A stretch of 36,320 nt of DNA from the NCBI RefSeq assembly GCF_001279005.1, contig NZ_LGCN01000218.1, forward strand, positions 1 to 36,320. Direction: 5' to 3'. The notes beneath the pieces are model-generated. The model ran no database searches. It was not told the origin of the DNA and was given only the letters and a program-made list of their open reading frames with translations. A program made the position numbers and the translations under genes. Source of the stretch: Streptomyces caelestis (GTDB lineage Bacteria > Actinomycetota > Actinomycetes > Streptomycetales > Streptomycetaceae). Below, piece by piece: positions 22,107-30,423 of the stretch (position 1 is its first letter; each line of letters opens with the position of its first letter).

Positions 22107-23642
22107 ATGCACAACCCGGGCAGCACCACCCCGGAACGATTTCCCGCCCAGGACCGGTTCACGGACGGCGCGCAGTTCGTCGCGGGCCGCCTGACGAAGG
22201 GCGCCTCGGGCCATGTCCACGCGGTCGTCGACCCGGCCACCGGCGCCGAGGCGTACACGTACGAACTCGCCGGCCCCGACGACGTCGACGCGGCCGTCGC
22301 CGCCGCGCGGGAGGCGTTTCCGGCGTGGGCCGGCGCCACTCCCGGTGAGCGCTCCGACGCCCTGCACCGGTTCGCCGCCGTCGTCGCCGAGCGCGCGGAG
22401 GACTTCGCCCGCGCGGAGTCGCTGCAGTGCGGCAAGCCCCTGAAGCTGAGCCGCGAGTTCGACGTGCCGGGCACGATCGACAACATCGCCTTCTTCGCCG
22501 GGGCCGCCCGCCACCTGACGGGTCAGTCGGCCGGCGAGTACTCCGGCGACCACACCTCCTACGTCCGCCGTGAGCCCATCGGTGTCGTGGGCTCCATAGC
22601 GCCCTGGAACTATCCGCTCCAGATGGCCGCCTGGAAGATCCTCCCGGCGATCGCCGCGGGCAACACCGTCGTCCTCAAGCCGGCCGAGCTCACCCCGCTG
22701 ACCTCGCTCCTCTTCGCGCAGGCCGCCACCGACGCCGGCCTCCCGGACGGTGTGATCAACATCGTCACCGGGACCGGCCGGGAGGCGGGCGAGCACCTGG
22801 TCGGCCACCCCGACGTGGCCATGACCTCCTTCACCGGCTCCACCGCCGTCGGCAAGCGGGTGGCCGAGATCGCCACCGCCACCGTCAAGCGTCTCCACCT
22901 GGAGCTCGGCGGCAAGGCCCCCTTCGTCGTCTTCGACGACGCCGACCTCGGCGCCGCCGTCAACGGCGCGGTCGCGGGCGCGCTGATCAACACCGGCCAG
23001 GACTGCACGGCCGCCACCCGCGCGTACGTGCAACGCCCGCTGTACGAGGCGTTCGTCGAACGCACCGCCGCCCTGATGGAGACCGTCCGGCTCGGCGACC
23101 CCTTCGCCCCCGGCACCGACCTGGGCCCGCTGGTCTCGCACGCCCACCGCGACCGGGTGGCCGGCTTCGTCGACCGGGCGCGCGCCTACGCACGCGTGGT
23201 GACCGGCGGTGAGGCGCCCCTGGGCGAGCTGGCGGACGGCGCGTACTATCGCCCCACGCTCATCGCCGGCGCGCCGCAGGACAGCGAGGTCGTGCAGTCC
23301 GAGATCTTCGGGCCGGTGCTGGTCGTCCTGCCCTTCGACACCGACGACGAGGGCATCGCGCTGGCCAACGACACCCCCTACGGGCTCGCCGCCTCCGCCT
23401 GGAGCCGGGACGTGTACCGCACGGGCCGCGCCACCCGTGAGATCAAGGCGGGGTGCGTGTGGGTCAACGACCACATCCCGATCATCAGCGAGATGCCGCA
23501 CGGCGGCTACCGGGCGTCCGGCTTCGGCAAGGACATGTCCGTCTACTCGTTCGAAGAGTACACACAGGTCAAGCACGTCATGTTCGACAACACCGCGGTG
23601 GTCCGCAAGGACTGGCACCGCACCGTCTTCGGGGACCGATAG
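22107..23642 (+). CDS. gamma-Aminobutyraldehyde dehydrogenase (YdcW/PatD-like)
   Basis: NAD-dependent aldehyde dehydrogenase, 511 residues, oxidising 4-aminobutyraldehyde (1-pyrroline) to GABA in putrescine breakdown. It has the Rossmann block APWNYPLQMA, the general base Glu266 in HLELGGKAP, and the nucleophile Cys300 in GQDCTAATR. GQDC with the following TAA is characteristic of the YdcW branch, while glycine-rich FTGSTAVGK binds NAD. ATG 22107 has a perfect GGAGGAG six bases upstream. It is the first gene of the polyamine operon, 50 bp before potD, and its substrate would be made by the FAD oxidase at the other end of the operon. A betaine-aldehyde dehydrogenase role is the main alternative. 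Confidence 0.9.
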   Translation: MHNPGSTTPERFPAQDRFTDGAQFVAGRLTKGASGHVHAVVDPATGAEAYTYELAGPDDVDAAVAAAREAFPAWAGATPGERSDALHRFAAVVAERAEDFARAESLQCGKPLKLSREFDVPGTIDNIAFFAGAARHLTGQSAGEYSGDHTSYVRREPIGVVGSIAPWNYPLQMAAWKILPAIAAGNTVVLKPAELTPLTSLLFAQAATDAGLPDGVINIVTGTGREAGEHLVGHPDVAMTSFTGSTAVGKRVAEIATATVKRLHLELGGKAPFVVFDDADLGAAVNGAVAGALINTGQDCTAATRAYVQRPLYEAFVERTAALMETVRLGDPFAPGTDLGPLVSHAHRDRVAGFVDRARAYARVVTGGEAPLGELADGAYYRPTLIAGAPQDSEVVQSEIFGPVLVVLPFDTDDEGIALANDTPYGLAASAWSRDVYRTGRATREIKAGCVWVNDHIPIISEMPHGGYRASGFGKDMSVYSFEEYTQVKHVMFDNTAVVRKDWHRTVFGDR

Positions 23643-23692
23643 CAGCCAGGCCGCCCGACCCGCGGCCATCCTCCCGAAAGGGCACCACGCGC

Positions 23693-24940
23693 ATGGAGCA
23701 GTACGAGCCCGACCGCCTCTCCCCGGCCCAGGAGGCCGCGATACGGCGCAGTCTCCGCAGCGGCAGGGCGGCCCTGAGCCGCCGTGCCCTGCTGCGCGCC
23801 TCCGCGGGCGGCGCGCTCGCGGTCGGCGGACTCGGCGCGCTGAGCGGCTGCGGCATCCCCGCCGCCGGCAACACCCAGGGCGGTGTCCCGGCGGAGGACC
23901 ACTCGGCGGAGGAGAAGTCCGTCACCTTCTCCAACTGGACCGAGTACATGGACGTCAACGACAGCGGACGCCGTCACCCCACGCTGGAGGCGTTCACGCG
24001 ACGCACCGGCATCAAGGTCACGTACACCGAGGACATCAACGACAACAGCGAGTTCTTCGGCAAGGTCAAGCCGCAGCTTGCCGCGGGCCAGGACACCGGC
24101 CGCGACCTCATCGTCCTCACCGACTGGCTGGCCGCCCGCCTGATCCGCCTCGGCTGGGTGCAGAAGCTGGACCCGGCCCGCCTCCCGCACGCCTTCGCCC
24201 ACCTGTCGCCCCAGTTCCGCAGCCCCGACTGGGACCCGGGCCGCGCCTACTCCTACCCCTGGCAGGGCATCGCGACCGTCATCGCCTACAACAAGAAGGC
24301 GCTCGACGGCGTCGAGGTGAAGAGCCTCTCCGACCTGCTGGACAACCCGAAGCTCAAGGGCCGGGTCGGACTGCTCACCGAGATGCGCGACACCATGGGC
24401 CTGACCCTGCTCGACATGGGCAAGGAACCGGAGAAGTTCACCGCCGACGACTACGACGCGGCGCTCGCCCGTCTCCAGAAGGCCGTCGACAAGGGCCAGA
24501 TCCGCCGCTTCACCGGCAACGACTACACCGCGGACATCAGCAAGGGCGATTTCGCCGCCTGTGTGGCCTGGGCCGGGGACGTCGTCCAGCTGAAGGCGGA
24601 CAACCCGGACATCGACTTCCTGATCCCCGACAGCGGCTACATGATGTCCAGCGACAACCTGCTGGTCCCCAACAAGGCCCGTCACAAGGCCAACGCCGAG
24701 CGGCTGATCGACTACTACTTCGAGCCGCGGGCCGCCGCGGAGCTCGCCGCCTACATCAACTTCGTCTGCCCGGTCGAGGGAGTCAAGGACGAGCTCGCGA
24801 AGATCGACGAGGACGCGGCGAACAACCCGCTGATCCTCCCCGACAAGGCCATGCAGGCCGCATCCCGTGCCTTCCGCTCCCTGAGCGCCGAGGAAGAGAC
24901 GGAATTCGAAGAGAAGTTCGCGAAGCTCACTGGGGCGTGA
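23693..24940 (+). CDS. potD: Polyamine ABC transporter substrate-binding lipoprotein (PotD/PotF-like)
   Basis: Extracellular spermidine/putrescine-type binding protein, 415 residues. The N-terminus contains a Tat motif SRRALLRAS and the lipobox LSGC with lipidated Cys53, so it is an exported lipoprotein; the roughly 30 residues before the twin arginines are unusually long. VTFSNWTEYMD at the start of the mature domain is the classic PotD opening, and the acidic residues in YSYPWQGIATVIAYN and WAGDVVQLK regions are where family members hold the polyamine. It lies 4 bp before potA. Which polyamine is preferred cannot be read by eye. Confidence 0.92.
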   Translation: MEQYEPDRLSPAQEAAIRRSLRSGRAALSRRALLRASAGGALAVGGLGALSGCGIPAAGNTQGGVPAEDHSAEEKSVTFSNWTEYMDVNDSGRRHPTLEAFTRRTGIKVTYTEDINDNSEFFGKVKPQLAAGQDTGRDLIVLTDWLAARLIRLGWVQKLDPARLPHAFAHLSPQFRSPDWDPGRAYSYPWQGIATVIAYNKKALDGVEVKSLSDLLDNPKLKGRVGLLTEMRDTMGLTLLDMGKEPEKFTADDYDAALARLQKAVDKGQIRRFTGNDYTADISKGDFAACVAWAGDVVQLKADNPDIDFLIPDSGYMMSSDNLLVPNKARHKANAERLIDYYFEPRAAAELAAYINFVCPVEGVKDELAKIDEDAANNPLILPDKAMQAASRAFRSLSAEEETEFEEKFAKLTGA

Positions 24941-24944
24941 CGAG

Positions 24945-26138
24945 ATGAAGACGACCAACGACACCACCACGGCCGGCCACGGCGGCGGGGACGTCCGCCT
25001 CACCGGCATCGGCAAGACGTACGGCTCCTTCACCGCCGTGCACCCCCTGGACCTGACCGTCCCGCAGGGCTCCTTCTTCGCCCTGCTCGGCGCGTCCGGC
25101 TGCGGCAAGACCACCACCCTGCGGATGATCGCCGGCCTGGAGGAGCCCACGAGCGGCGCCGTCCACCTCGGCGACCAGGACGTCACCGCGCTGCCGCCGT
25201 ACAAGCGGCCGGTGAACACGGTCTTCCAGTCCTACGCCCTCTTCCCGCACCTCGACATCTTCGAGAACGTCGCCTTCGGCCTGCGCCGGCGCGGCATCAA
25301 GAGCGTGAAGAAGCAGGTCGAGGAGATGCTGGAGCTGGTCCAGCTCGGCGAGCAGGCCCGCAAGAAGCCGCACCAGCTCTCCGGCGGCCAGCAGCAGCGG
25401 GTCGCGGTGGCCCGCGCCCTGATCAACCACCCCAAGGTGCTGCTGCTCGACGAACCGCTCGGCGCCCTCGACCTGAAGCTGCGCCGTCAGATGCAGCTGG
25501 AGCTCAAGCGCATCCAGACCGAGGTCGGCATCACCTTCGTGCACGTCACGCACGACCAGGAGGAGGCCATGACCATGGCCGACACGGTCGCCGTGATGAA
25601 CGCCGGCCGGGTCGAGCAGCTCGGCTCCCCCGCCGACCTGTACGAGAACCCGCGCACCACGTTCGTCGCCAACTTCCTCGGCACCTCCAACTTCATCGAG
25701 GCCGAGGTGGACTCGGCGTCCGGCGGAGAGCTCGTGCTGAAGGCGGGCGGCGGCAAGCTCGTGCTGCCCGGGGCCCGCAACAGCGCGCCCACGACGACCG
25801 GCGGCAAGGTGCTGGTCGGGGTGCGCCCGGAGAAGATCTCCCTCACCCACGCCGACGACGCCGGCGAGATACCCGAGGGCCGCAACCGGATCACCGGCCG
25901 GATCACCGGCGCCGGCTTCATCGGCGTCTCCACGCAGTTCGTCGTCGACAGCCCGGTCTGCTCCGACTTCGAGGTCTACGTCCAGAACATCGACCGGGAC
26001 GCCCGACTGGTACCGGGCGCCGAGGTCGTCCTGCACTGGAATCCGGCGCACACCTTCGGGCTGGACGCGGCGCAGTCCCTGCTTGCCGGGACAGTGGGCT
26101 CCGCCGGCGTCGAGACGGTTGCGGAAGAGGTCGGCTGA
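24945..26138 (+). CDS. potA: Polyamine ABC transporter ATPase (PotA)
   Basis: Cytoplasmic ATPase of the polyamine importer, 397 residues. Walker A is GASGCGKT, the signature is [15 protein letters not shown], Walker B is [12 protein letters not shown] and the switch histidine is in [12 protein letters not shown]-terminal TOBE-type regulatory domain follows (about 255-385, with GVRPEKISL). ATG 24945 comes 4 bp after the potD stop, and its stop shares one base with the potB start (TGATG), so translation is coupled. This is the only complete ABC ATPase gene in the window; it belongs to the polyamine system and is not expected to serve the sugar importer. Confidence 0.96.
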   Translation: MKTTNDTTTAGHGGGDVRLTGIGKTYGSFTAVHPLDLTVPQGSFFALLGASGCGKTTTLRMIAGLEEPTSGAVHLGDQDVTALPPYKRPVNTVFQSYALFPHLDIFENVAFGLRRRGIKSVKKQVEEMLELVQLGEQARKKPHQLSGGQQQRVAVARALINHPKVLLLDEPLGALDLKLRRQMQLELKRIQTEVGITFVHVTHDQEEAMTMADTVAVMNAGRVEQLGSPADLYENPRTTFVANFLGTSNFIEAEVDSASGGELVLKAGGGKLVLPGARNSAPTTTGGKVLVGVRPEKISLTHADDAGEIPEGRNRITGRITGAGFIGVSTQFVVDSPVCSDFEVYVQNIDRDARLVPGAEVVLHWNPAHTFGLDAAQSLLAGTVGSAGVETVAEEVG

Positions 26139-27070
26139 TGGCCACGGTCACCCAGGCGCCGCCCGTGGCGCCCGCCCCGGAGACGAAACCACCCCGCAAG
26201 CCGCGCGGGCGGGGCCGCTGGACGCCGTACTGGCTGCTGCTGCCCGGCCTGCTCTGGCTGCTCGTGTTCTTCGCGCTGCCGGTGATCTACCAGGCCTCCA
26301 CATCCGTGCAGACCGGCTCCCTGGAGGAGGGCTACGAGGTCACCTGGCACTTCGCCGCCTACTGGGACGCGCTGTCCGAGTACTGGCCGCAGTTCGTGCG
26401 CTCGGTGCTCTACGCGGCCTCCGCGACCGTGCTGTGCCTGCTGCTCGGCTACCCGCTGGCGTACCTGATCGCCTTCCGCGCGGGACGCTGGCGCAATCTG
26501 ATCATGGTCCTGGTGATCGCGCCGTTCTTCACCAGCTTCCTGATCCGCACCCTCGCCTGGAAGACGATCCTCGCCGACGGCGGCCCGGTGGTCGACGCCC
26601 TGAACACCCTGCACGTCCTGGACGTCACCGCCTGGCTCGGCTGGACCGCCGGCGACCGGGTGCTCGCCACCCCGCTCGCGGTGGTCTGCGGTCTGACGTA
26701 CAACTTCCTGCCGTTCATGATCCTGCCGCTCTACACCTCGCTGGAGCGCATCGACCCCCGGCTGCACGAGGCGGCGAACGACCTGTACGCCAGGCCGTCG
26801 ACCACCTTCCGCAGGGTCACCTTCCCGCTGTCGATGCCGGGCGTGGTCTCCGGCACGCTGCTGACCTTCATCCCGGCGTCCGGCGACTACATCAACTCGG
26901 ATCTGCTCGGCTCGACCGACACCCGCATGGTCGGCAACGTCATCCAGTCGCAGTTCCTGCGGATCCTCGACTATCCGACGGCCGCTGCGCTCTCGTTCAT
27001 CCTGATGGCCGCGATCCTCGCCGTCGTCACGCTCTACATCCGCAAGTCCGGCACGGAGGATCTGGTTTAA
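26138..27070 (+). CDS. potB: Polyamine ABC transporter permease (PotB)
   Basis: Inner-membrane permease of 310 residues. A proline- and basic-rich cytoplasmic tail of about 28 residues precedes the first membrane segment (WLLLPGLLWLLVFFALPVIYQ), and five more follow. The ATPase-docking loop is EAANDLYARPSTTFRRVTFP. Its ATG overlaps the potA stop by one base and its TAA is followed at once by the potC GTG. Confidence 0.95.
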   Translation: MATVTQAPPVAPAPETKPPRKPRGRGRWTPYWLLLPGLLWLLVFFALPVIYQASTSVQTGSLEEGYEVTWHFAAYWDALSEYWPQFVRSVLYAASATVLCLLLGYPLAYLIAFRAGRWRNLIMVLVIAPFFTSFLIRTLAWKTILADGGPVVDALNTLHVLDVTAWLGWTAGDRVLATPLAVVCGLTYNFLPFMILPLYTSLERIDPRLHEAANDLYARPSTTFRRVTFPLSMPGVVSGTLLTFIPASGDYINSDLLGSTDTRMVGNVIQSQFLRILDYPTAAALSFILMAAILAVVTLYIRKSGTEDLV

Positions 27071-27871
27071 GTGACCTTCGTCAACTGGCTCAAGCGCCGT
27101 TTCGTCGCCATCGCGGGACTGCTGACTCTCGCGTACCTCCTCCTGCCGAACGTCGTCGTCACCGTGTTCTCCTTCAACCATCCGAAGGGGCGCTTCAATT
27201 ACACGTGGCAGGAGTTCTCCACCGAGGCGTGGCAGGATCCGTGCGGCGTCTCCGGGCTGTGCGCCTCCCTGTCGCTCAGCCTCCAGCTCGCCCTGTGGGC
27301 GACGCTCGGCGCCACCCTGCTCGGCACGATGATCGCCTTCGCGCTGGTCCGCTACCGCTTCCGCGCCCGCCCCGCCGTGAACTCGCTGATCTTCCTGCCG
27401 ATGGCGATGCCCGAGGTGGTCATGGCGGCCTCACTGCTCACCCTGTTCCTCAACATGGGCGCGCGGCTGGGCTTCTGGACGATCCTGATCGCCCACATCA
27501 TGTTCTGCCTCAGCTTCGTCGTGGTCGCCGTGAAGGCGCGCGTGATGTCGATGGACCCGAGACTGGAGCAGGCCGCGCAGGACCTCTACGCCGGCCCGTT
27601 CCAGACGTTCGTCCGGGTCACGCTGCCGATCGCCGCCCCCGGCATCGCGGCCGGCGCGCTGCTCGCCTTCGCGCTCTCCTTCGACGATTTCATCATCACC
27701 AATTTCAACGCCGGCTCGACCGTCACCTTCCCGATGTTCGTCTGGGGCTCCGCGCAGCGCGGAACCCCCGTGCAGATCAACGTCGTCGGCACGGCCATGT
27801 TCGTCGTCGCCGTCCTCCTGGTGCTGGTCTCCATGGCCGTCGGCAACCGCCGCAACCGGCGGAAGGCATAG
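27071..27871 (+). CDS. potC: Polyamine ABC transporter permease (PotC)
   Basis: Second permease, 266 residues, with the family-typical first segment (AGLLTLAYLLLPNVVVTVFSFN) and docking loop EQAAQDLYAGPFQTFVRVTLP. The FNHPKGRFNYTWQEFS stretch after the first segment is a PotC hallmark. It starts with GTG directly abutting the potB stop codon, so it depends on re-initiation. Confidence 0.95.
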   Translation: MTFVNWLKRRFVAIAGLLTLAYLLLPNVVVTVFSFNHPKGRFNYTWQEFSTEAWQDPCGVSGLCASLSLSLQLALWATLGATLLGTMIAFALVRYRFRARPAVNSLIFLPMAMPEVVMAASLLTLFLNMGARLGFWTILIAHIMFCLSFVVVAVKARVMSMDPRLEQAAQDLYAGPFQTFVRVTLPIAAPGIAAGALLAFALSFDDFIITNFNAGSTVTFPMFVWGSAQRGTPVQINVVGTAMFVVAVLLVLVSMAVGNRRNRRKA

Positions 27872-27907
27872 AGACACCGCCGCAGTCCCCCGTAGGGAGT
27901 TGACATC

Positions 27908-29326
27908 ATGGCCCCGAACGCCATGAGCCGTTGGACGAAATCCCTCTCCGAGGCCCGGCCGGTCTCCTACTGGCTGGACGACCCCGGCCGGCCCGCACCC
28001 GAGCCCGCCCTCACCGGCGCCGAGACCTGCGACCTGCTGGTCGTCGGCGGCGGCTACAGCGGGCTGTGGACCGCGCTGCTCGCCAAGGAGCGCGACCCCG
28101 CACGGGACGTCGTGCTGGTGGAGGGCCGTGAGGTGGGCTGGGCCGCCTCCGGCCGCAACGGCGGGTTCTGCGCCGCCTCCCTCACCCACGGCCTGCCCAA
28201 CGGACTGGCCCGCTGGCCGGACGAGATCCACACCCTCCAGCGGCTGGGCGCCCGCAACCTCGACGCCATCGAGGAGACGGTCGCCCGCCACTCCATCGAC
28301 TGCGACTTCGAACGCACCGGCGAGATCGACGTCGCCACCGAGCCCTACCAGGCCCGGGAGCTCAAGGACCGGTACGACGGGATCCGGGCGGCGGGACTCG
28401 CCGACGGCGTCGAGTACCTGGACACCGGGGCCGTGCGGGAGCAGGTGGACTCCCCGACCTTCCGGGCGGGCCTGTACGACCGCCGGGGCGTGGCGATGCT
28501 CCACCCGGCCAAGCTGGCCTGGGGGCTGAAGCGGGCCTGCCTCGACCTCGGCGTGCGCGTCCACGAGCACACCCCCGCCCTCACCCTGAAGCCGTACGGC
28601 GCCGGCATGACCGTACGCACCCCGTACGGGCGGATCCGGGCCCGCACGGTCGCGCTCGGCACCAACATCTTCCCGAACCTGGTCAGACGGGTCCGCTCCT
28701 ACACCGTCCCGGTCTACGACTACGCCCTGATGACCGAGCCGCTCACCGCCGACCGACTGGCGTCGGTCGGCTGGAAGAACCGGCAGGGCCTCGGGGACAG
28801 CGCCAACCGGTTCCACTACTTCCGGCTCTCCGCCGACAACCGGATCCTGTGGGGCGGTTACGACGCGGTCTACCCGTACGGCGGCCGGGTGCGCGCCGAG
28901 TACGACGACCGGCCGGAGACCTACGCCAAGCTCGCCGGACACTTCTTCACCTGCTTCCCGCAGCTGGAGGGCGTCCGCTTCACCCACGCCTGGGGCGGCG
29001 CGATCGACACCTGCTCCCGCTTCTCGGCGTTCTTCGGCACGGCGCACGCGGGGAGGGTGGCGTACGCGGCGGGCTACACGGGGCTCGGCGTCGGCGCCAC
29101 CCGTTTCGGCGCCGAGGTGATGCTGGACCTGCTGGCGGGGGAACGGACCGAGCGCACGGAGCTGGAGATGGTGCGCAGGAAGCCGCTGCCGTTCCCGCCG
29201 GAGCCGTTCGCCTGGACCGGCATCGCCCTCACCAAGTGGTCGCTGGCCAGGGCCGACGCGCAGGGCGGGCGGCGCAATCTGTGGCTGCGGACGATGGACC
29301 GGCTGGGCCTCGGCTTCGACAGCTGA
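27908..29326 (+). CDS. FAD-dependent amine oxidoreductase, DAO family (PuuB/putrescine oxidase-like)
   Basis: Flavoprotein of 472 residues that probably oxidises a terminal amine of putrescine or gamma-glutamylputrescine to the aldehyde. The dinucleotide-binding motif is VVGGGYSGLW (residues 45-54), the second FAD contact is GREVGWAASGRNGGF, and near the C-terminus is AAGYTGLGVGATRFGAEVM, which closes the FAD domain. SGRNGGF is typical of the PuuB/OrdL group. It follows potC after 36 bp with AGGGAG upstream of ATG 27908. No gamma-glutamylpolyamine synthetase or hydrolase is nearby, so direct oxidation of the free polyamine is as likely as the glutamylated route. The gene ends at a small hairpin facing PAP2. 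Confidence 0.9.
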   Translation: MAPNAMSRWTKSLSEARPVSYWLDDPGRPAPEPALTGAETCDLLVVGGGYSGLWTALLAKERDPARDVVLVEGREVGWAASGRNGGFCAASLTHGLPNGLARWPDEIHTLQRLGARNLDAIEETVARHSIDCDFERTGEIDVATEPYQARELKDRYDGIRAAGLADGVEYLDTGAVREQVDSPTFRAGLYDRRGVAMLHPAKLAWGLKRACLDLGVRVHEHTPALTLKPYGAGMTVRTPYGRIRARTVALGTNIFPNLVRRVRSYTVPVYDYALMTEPLTADRLASVGWKNRQGLGDSANRFHYFRLSADNRILWGGYDAVYPYGGRVRAEYDDRPETYAKLAGHFFTCFPQLEGVRFTHAWGGAIDTCSRFSAFFGTAHAGRVAYAAGYTGLGVGATRFGAEVMLDLLAGERTERTELEMVRRKPLPFPPEPFAWTGIALTKWSLARADAQGGRRNLWLRTMDRLGLGFDS

Positions 29327-29327
29327 G

Positions 29328-29348
29328 CCGGCGGACCGGGGCCGCCGG
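29328..29348. terminator. Small hairpin between the amine oxidase and PAP2 genes
   Basis: CCGGCGG (29328-29334) pairs with CCGCCGG (29342-29348) around a 7-nt loop, in the 27-bp space between convergent stops. Confidence 0.55.
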
Positions 29349-29353
29349 GCCGG

Positions 29354-29995
29354 TCAGCCGGCACGGCCACCGGCACCGGTCCGGGGACCGGGGGCCCCGG
29401 CGGCCCTCCGGCGGCCGGCCAGCAGCCACAGGCCGATCAGCAGCGCCGCGCCGAGGCACCAGCCGGCCGCCACGTCCAGCGGCCAGTGGTAGCCCCGGCG
29501 CACCAGTCCGAACGAGGCACCGGCGACCAGGGCGGCACAGGCCGCGACGAGCGCGCGCCGCGCCGCCGGCGAACGCAGCAGCGGGAGGAGGAGCAGCGTC
29601 GCCGCGCCGTACGCCACGACGGCGGTGGTCGTGTGCCCGGAGGGGTAGTAGCCGACCGCCGGGGGCACGGCCGGGGTGCCGGGGCGGTCGGTCCACTCCT
29701 TCAGGGGCGCGACCAGCGCCGGCACCAGCACCATCGCCAGGGCCCCGGCGGCGGGCGGCAGCCACCAGCGGTCCCCGCCCGTGGCACGCCCGCGCCGGGC
29801 GACGTACGCCAGCGCGACCAGCAGGACCGGCAGGGCGACCTGGACGTTGCCGAGGTCGGCGAGCAGTTCGGAGGCCCGGTCCGGATGGACCAGCGCCCGG
29901 CTCAGCCGCTCGTCGAGGCCGACCAGCGGACCGTCGGCGACGACCTGCCAGGTGATCAGCGCGAAGAGGAGGAGGGGCGGTCCGAGCAGCAGCAT
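29354..29995 (-). CDS. PAP2-superfamily membrane phosphatase
   Basis: Integral membrane phosphatase of 213 residues, likely acting on lipid phosphates such as phosphatidate or polyprenyl diphosphate at the outer face of the membrane. The three PAP2 motifs are present: KEWTDRP (Lys99, a shorter form of KX6RP), PSGH with His121, and RRGYHWPLD with His170. About five to six membrane segments can be traced, the first at the very N-terminus (LLLGPPLLLFALITWQVV). ATG 29995 has no good ribosome binding site; the frame is open far upstream, but codon quality falls off there. A large hairpin at 30029-30069 lies just upstream and would be in its leader. No link to the polyamine genes is evident. Confidence 0.9.
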   Translation of the reverse strand: MLLLGPPLLLFALITWQVVADGPLVGLDERLSRALVHPDRASELLADLGNVQVALPVLLVALAYVARRGRATGGDRWWLPPAAGALAMVLVPALVAPLKEWTDRPGTPAVPPAVGYYPSGHTTTAVVAYGAATLLLLPLLRSPAARRALVAACAALVAGASFGLVRRGYHWPLDVAAGWCLGAALLIGLWLLAGRRRAAGAPGPRTGAGGRAG

Positions 29996-30423
29996 GGTGC
30001 ACAGCTTCGCAGGTGGGCCCGGCGCACGCCGAAGGGCCGGCGCAAGGGGGGAGTGCGTCGGCCCTTCGGGGAACGGCTTGCCGTGTGAGATGCCAGGACG
30101 GCCGTCCGGACCGGAACGTCGCGCGCCCCGGGGGGTTTGGGGCGGGCGACCGTCCGATCGTGAGGAGACCCGGAGCCCTCGGGCCCCGGTTCGTGTGCGC
30201 GAGGCACGACCAGGTCGAAGCTGGGGAGGCCCCGGCCCGGCTCCGCCCGCAGTCCCCTGCGGACGGGGTGTATCTCTCATCCGGGGAGAAACCTACGGCA
30301 GGGGGTGGCCCCGCGACAGGGCCGACGGGCTCCTGTCATCCACCCCGCACACCTTCTTCACACGCTCTGCCGCTCCCCTGCTCCGGCGGCCGTTCCGGGC
30401 GGCTCACCTGCCCCGACGTCGGC
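29996..30423. other. 428-bp intergenic region between PAP2 and gabT
   Basis: No protein gene is convincing here. It contains the hairpin at 30029-30069, a possible second one around 30123-30146 (CGCCCC with GGGGCG), and the sequence GGGGAGAAACCTACGGCA near 30284. I looked for a riboswitch and did not recognise one. Both flanking genes are on the minus strand, so it must hold the PAP2 promoter and the end of the gabT transcript. Confidence 0.6.
30029..30069. promoter_or_regulatory. Large hairpin upstream of PAP2
   Basis: CCGAAGGGCCG (30029-30039) pairs with CGGCCCTTCGG (30059-30069); a G-T wobble and CGCA/TGCG extend the stem inward to a loop of about 9 nt. It ends 34 bp before the PAP2 start, so it may be an attenuator, a terminator of an upstream transcript, or a leader structure. 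Confidence 0.55.

Noticed and set aside
24945..26138. PotA as the ATPase for the sugar importer
   Set aside because: It is in the middle of the coupled potDABC operon, 7.5 kb away from the sugar importer and under a different promoter.
30070..30423. A riboswitch (for example ydaO-type) between PAP2 and gabT
   Set aside because: Some G-rich paired stretches suggested it, but I could not lay out any known consensus, so no call is made.
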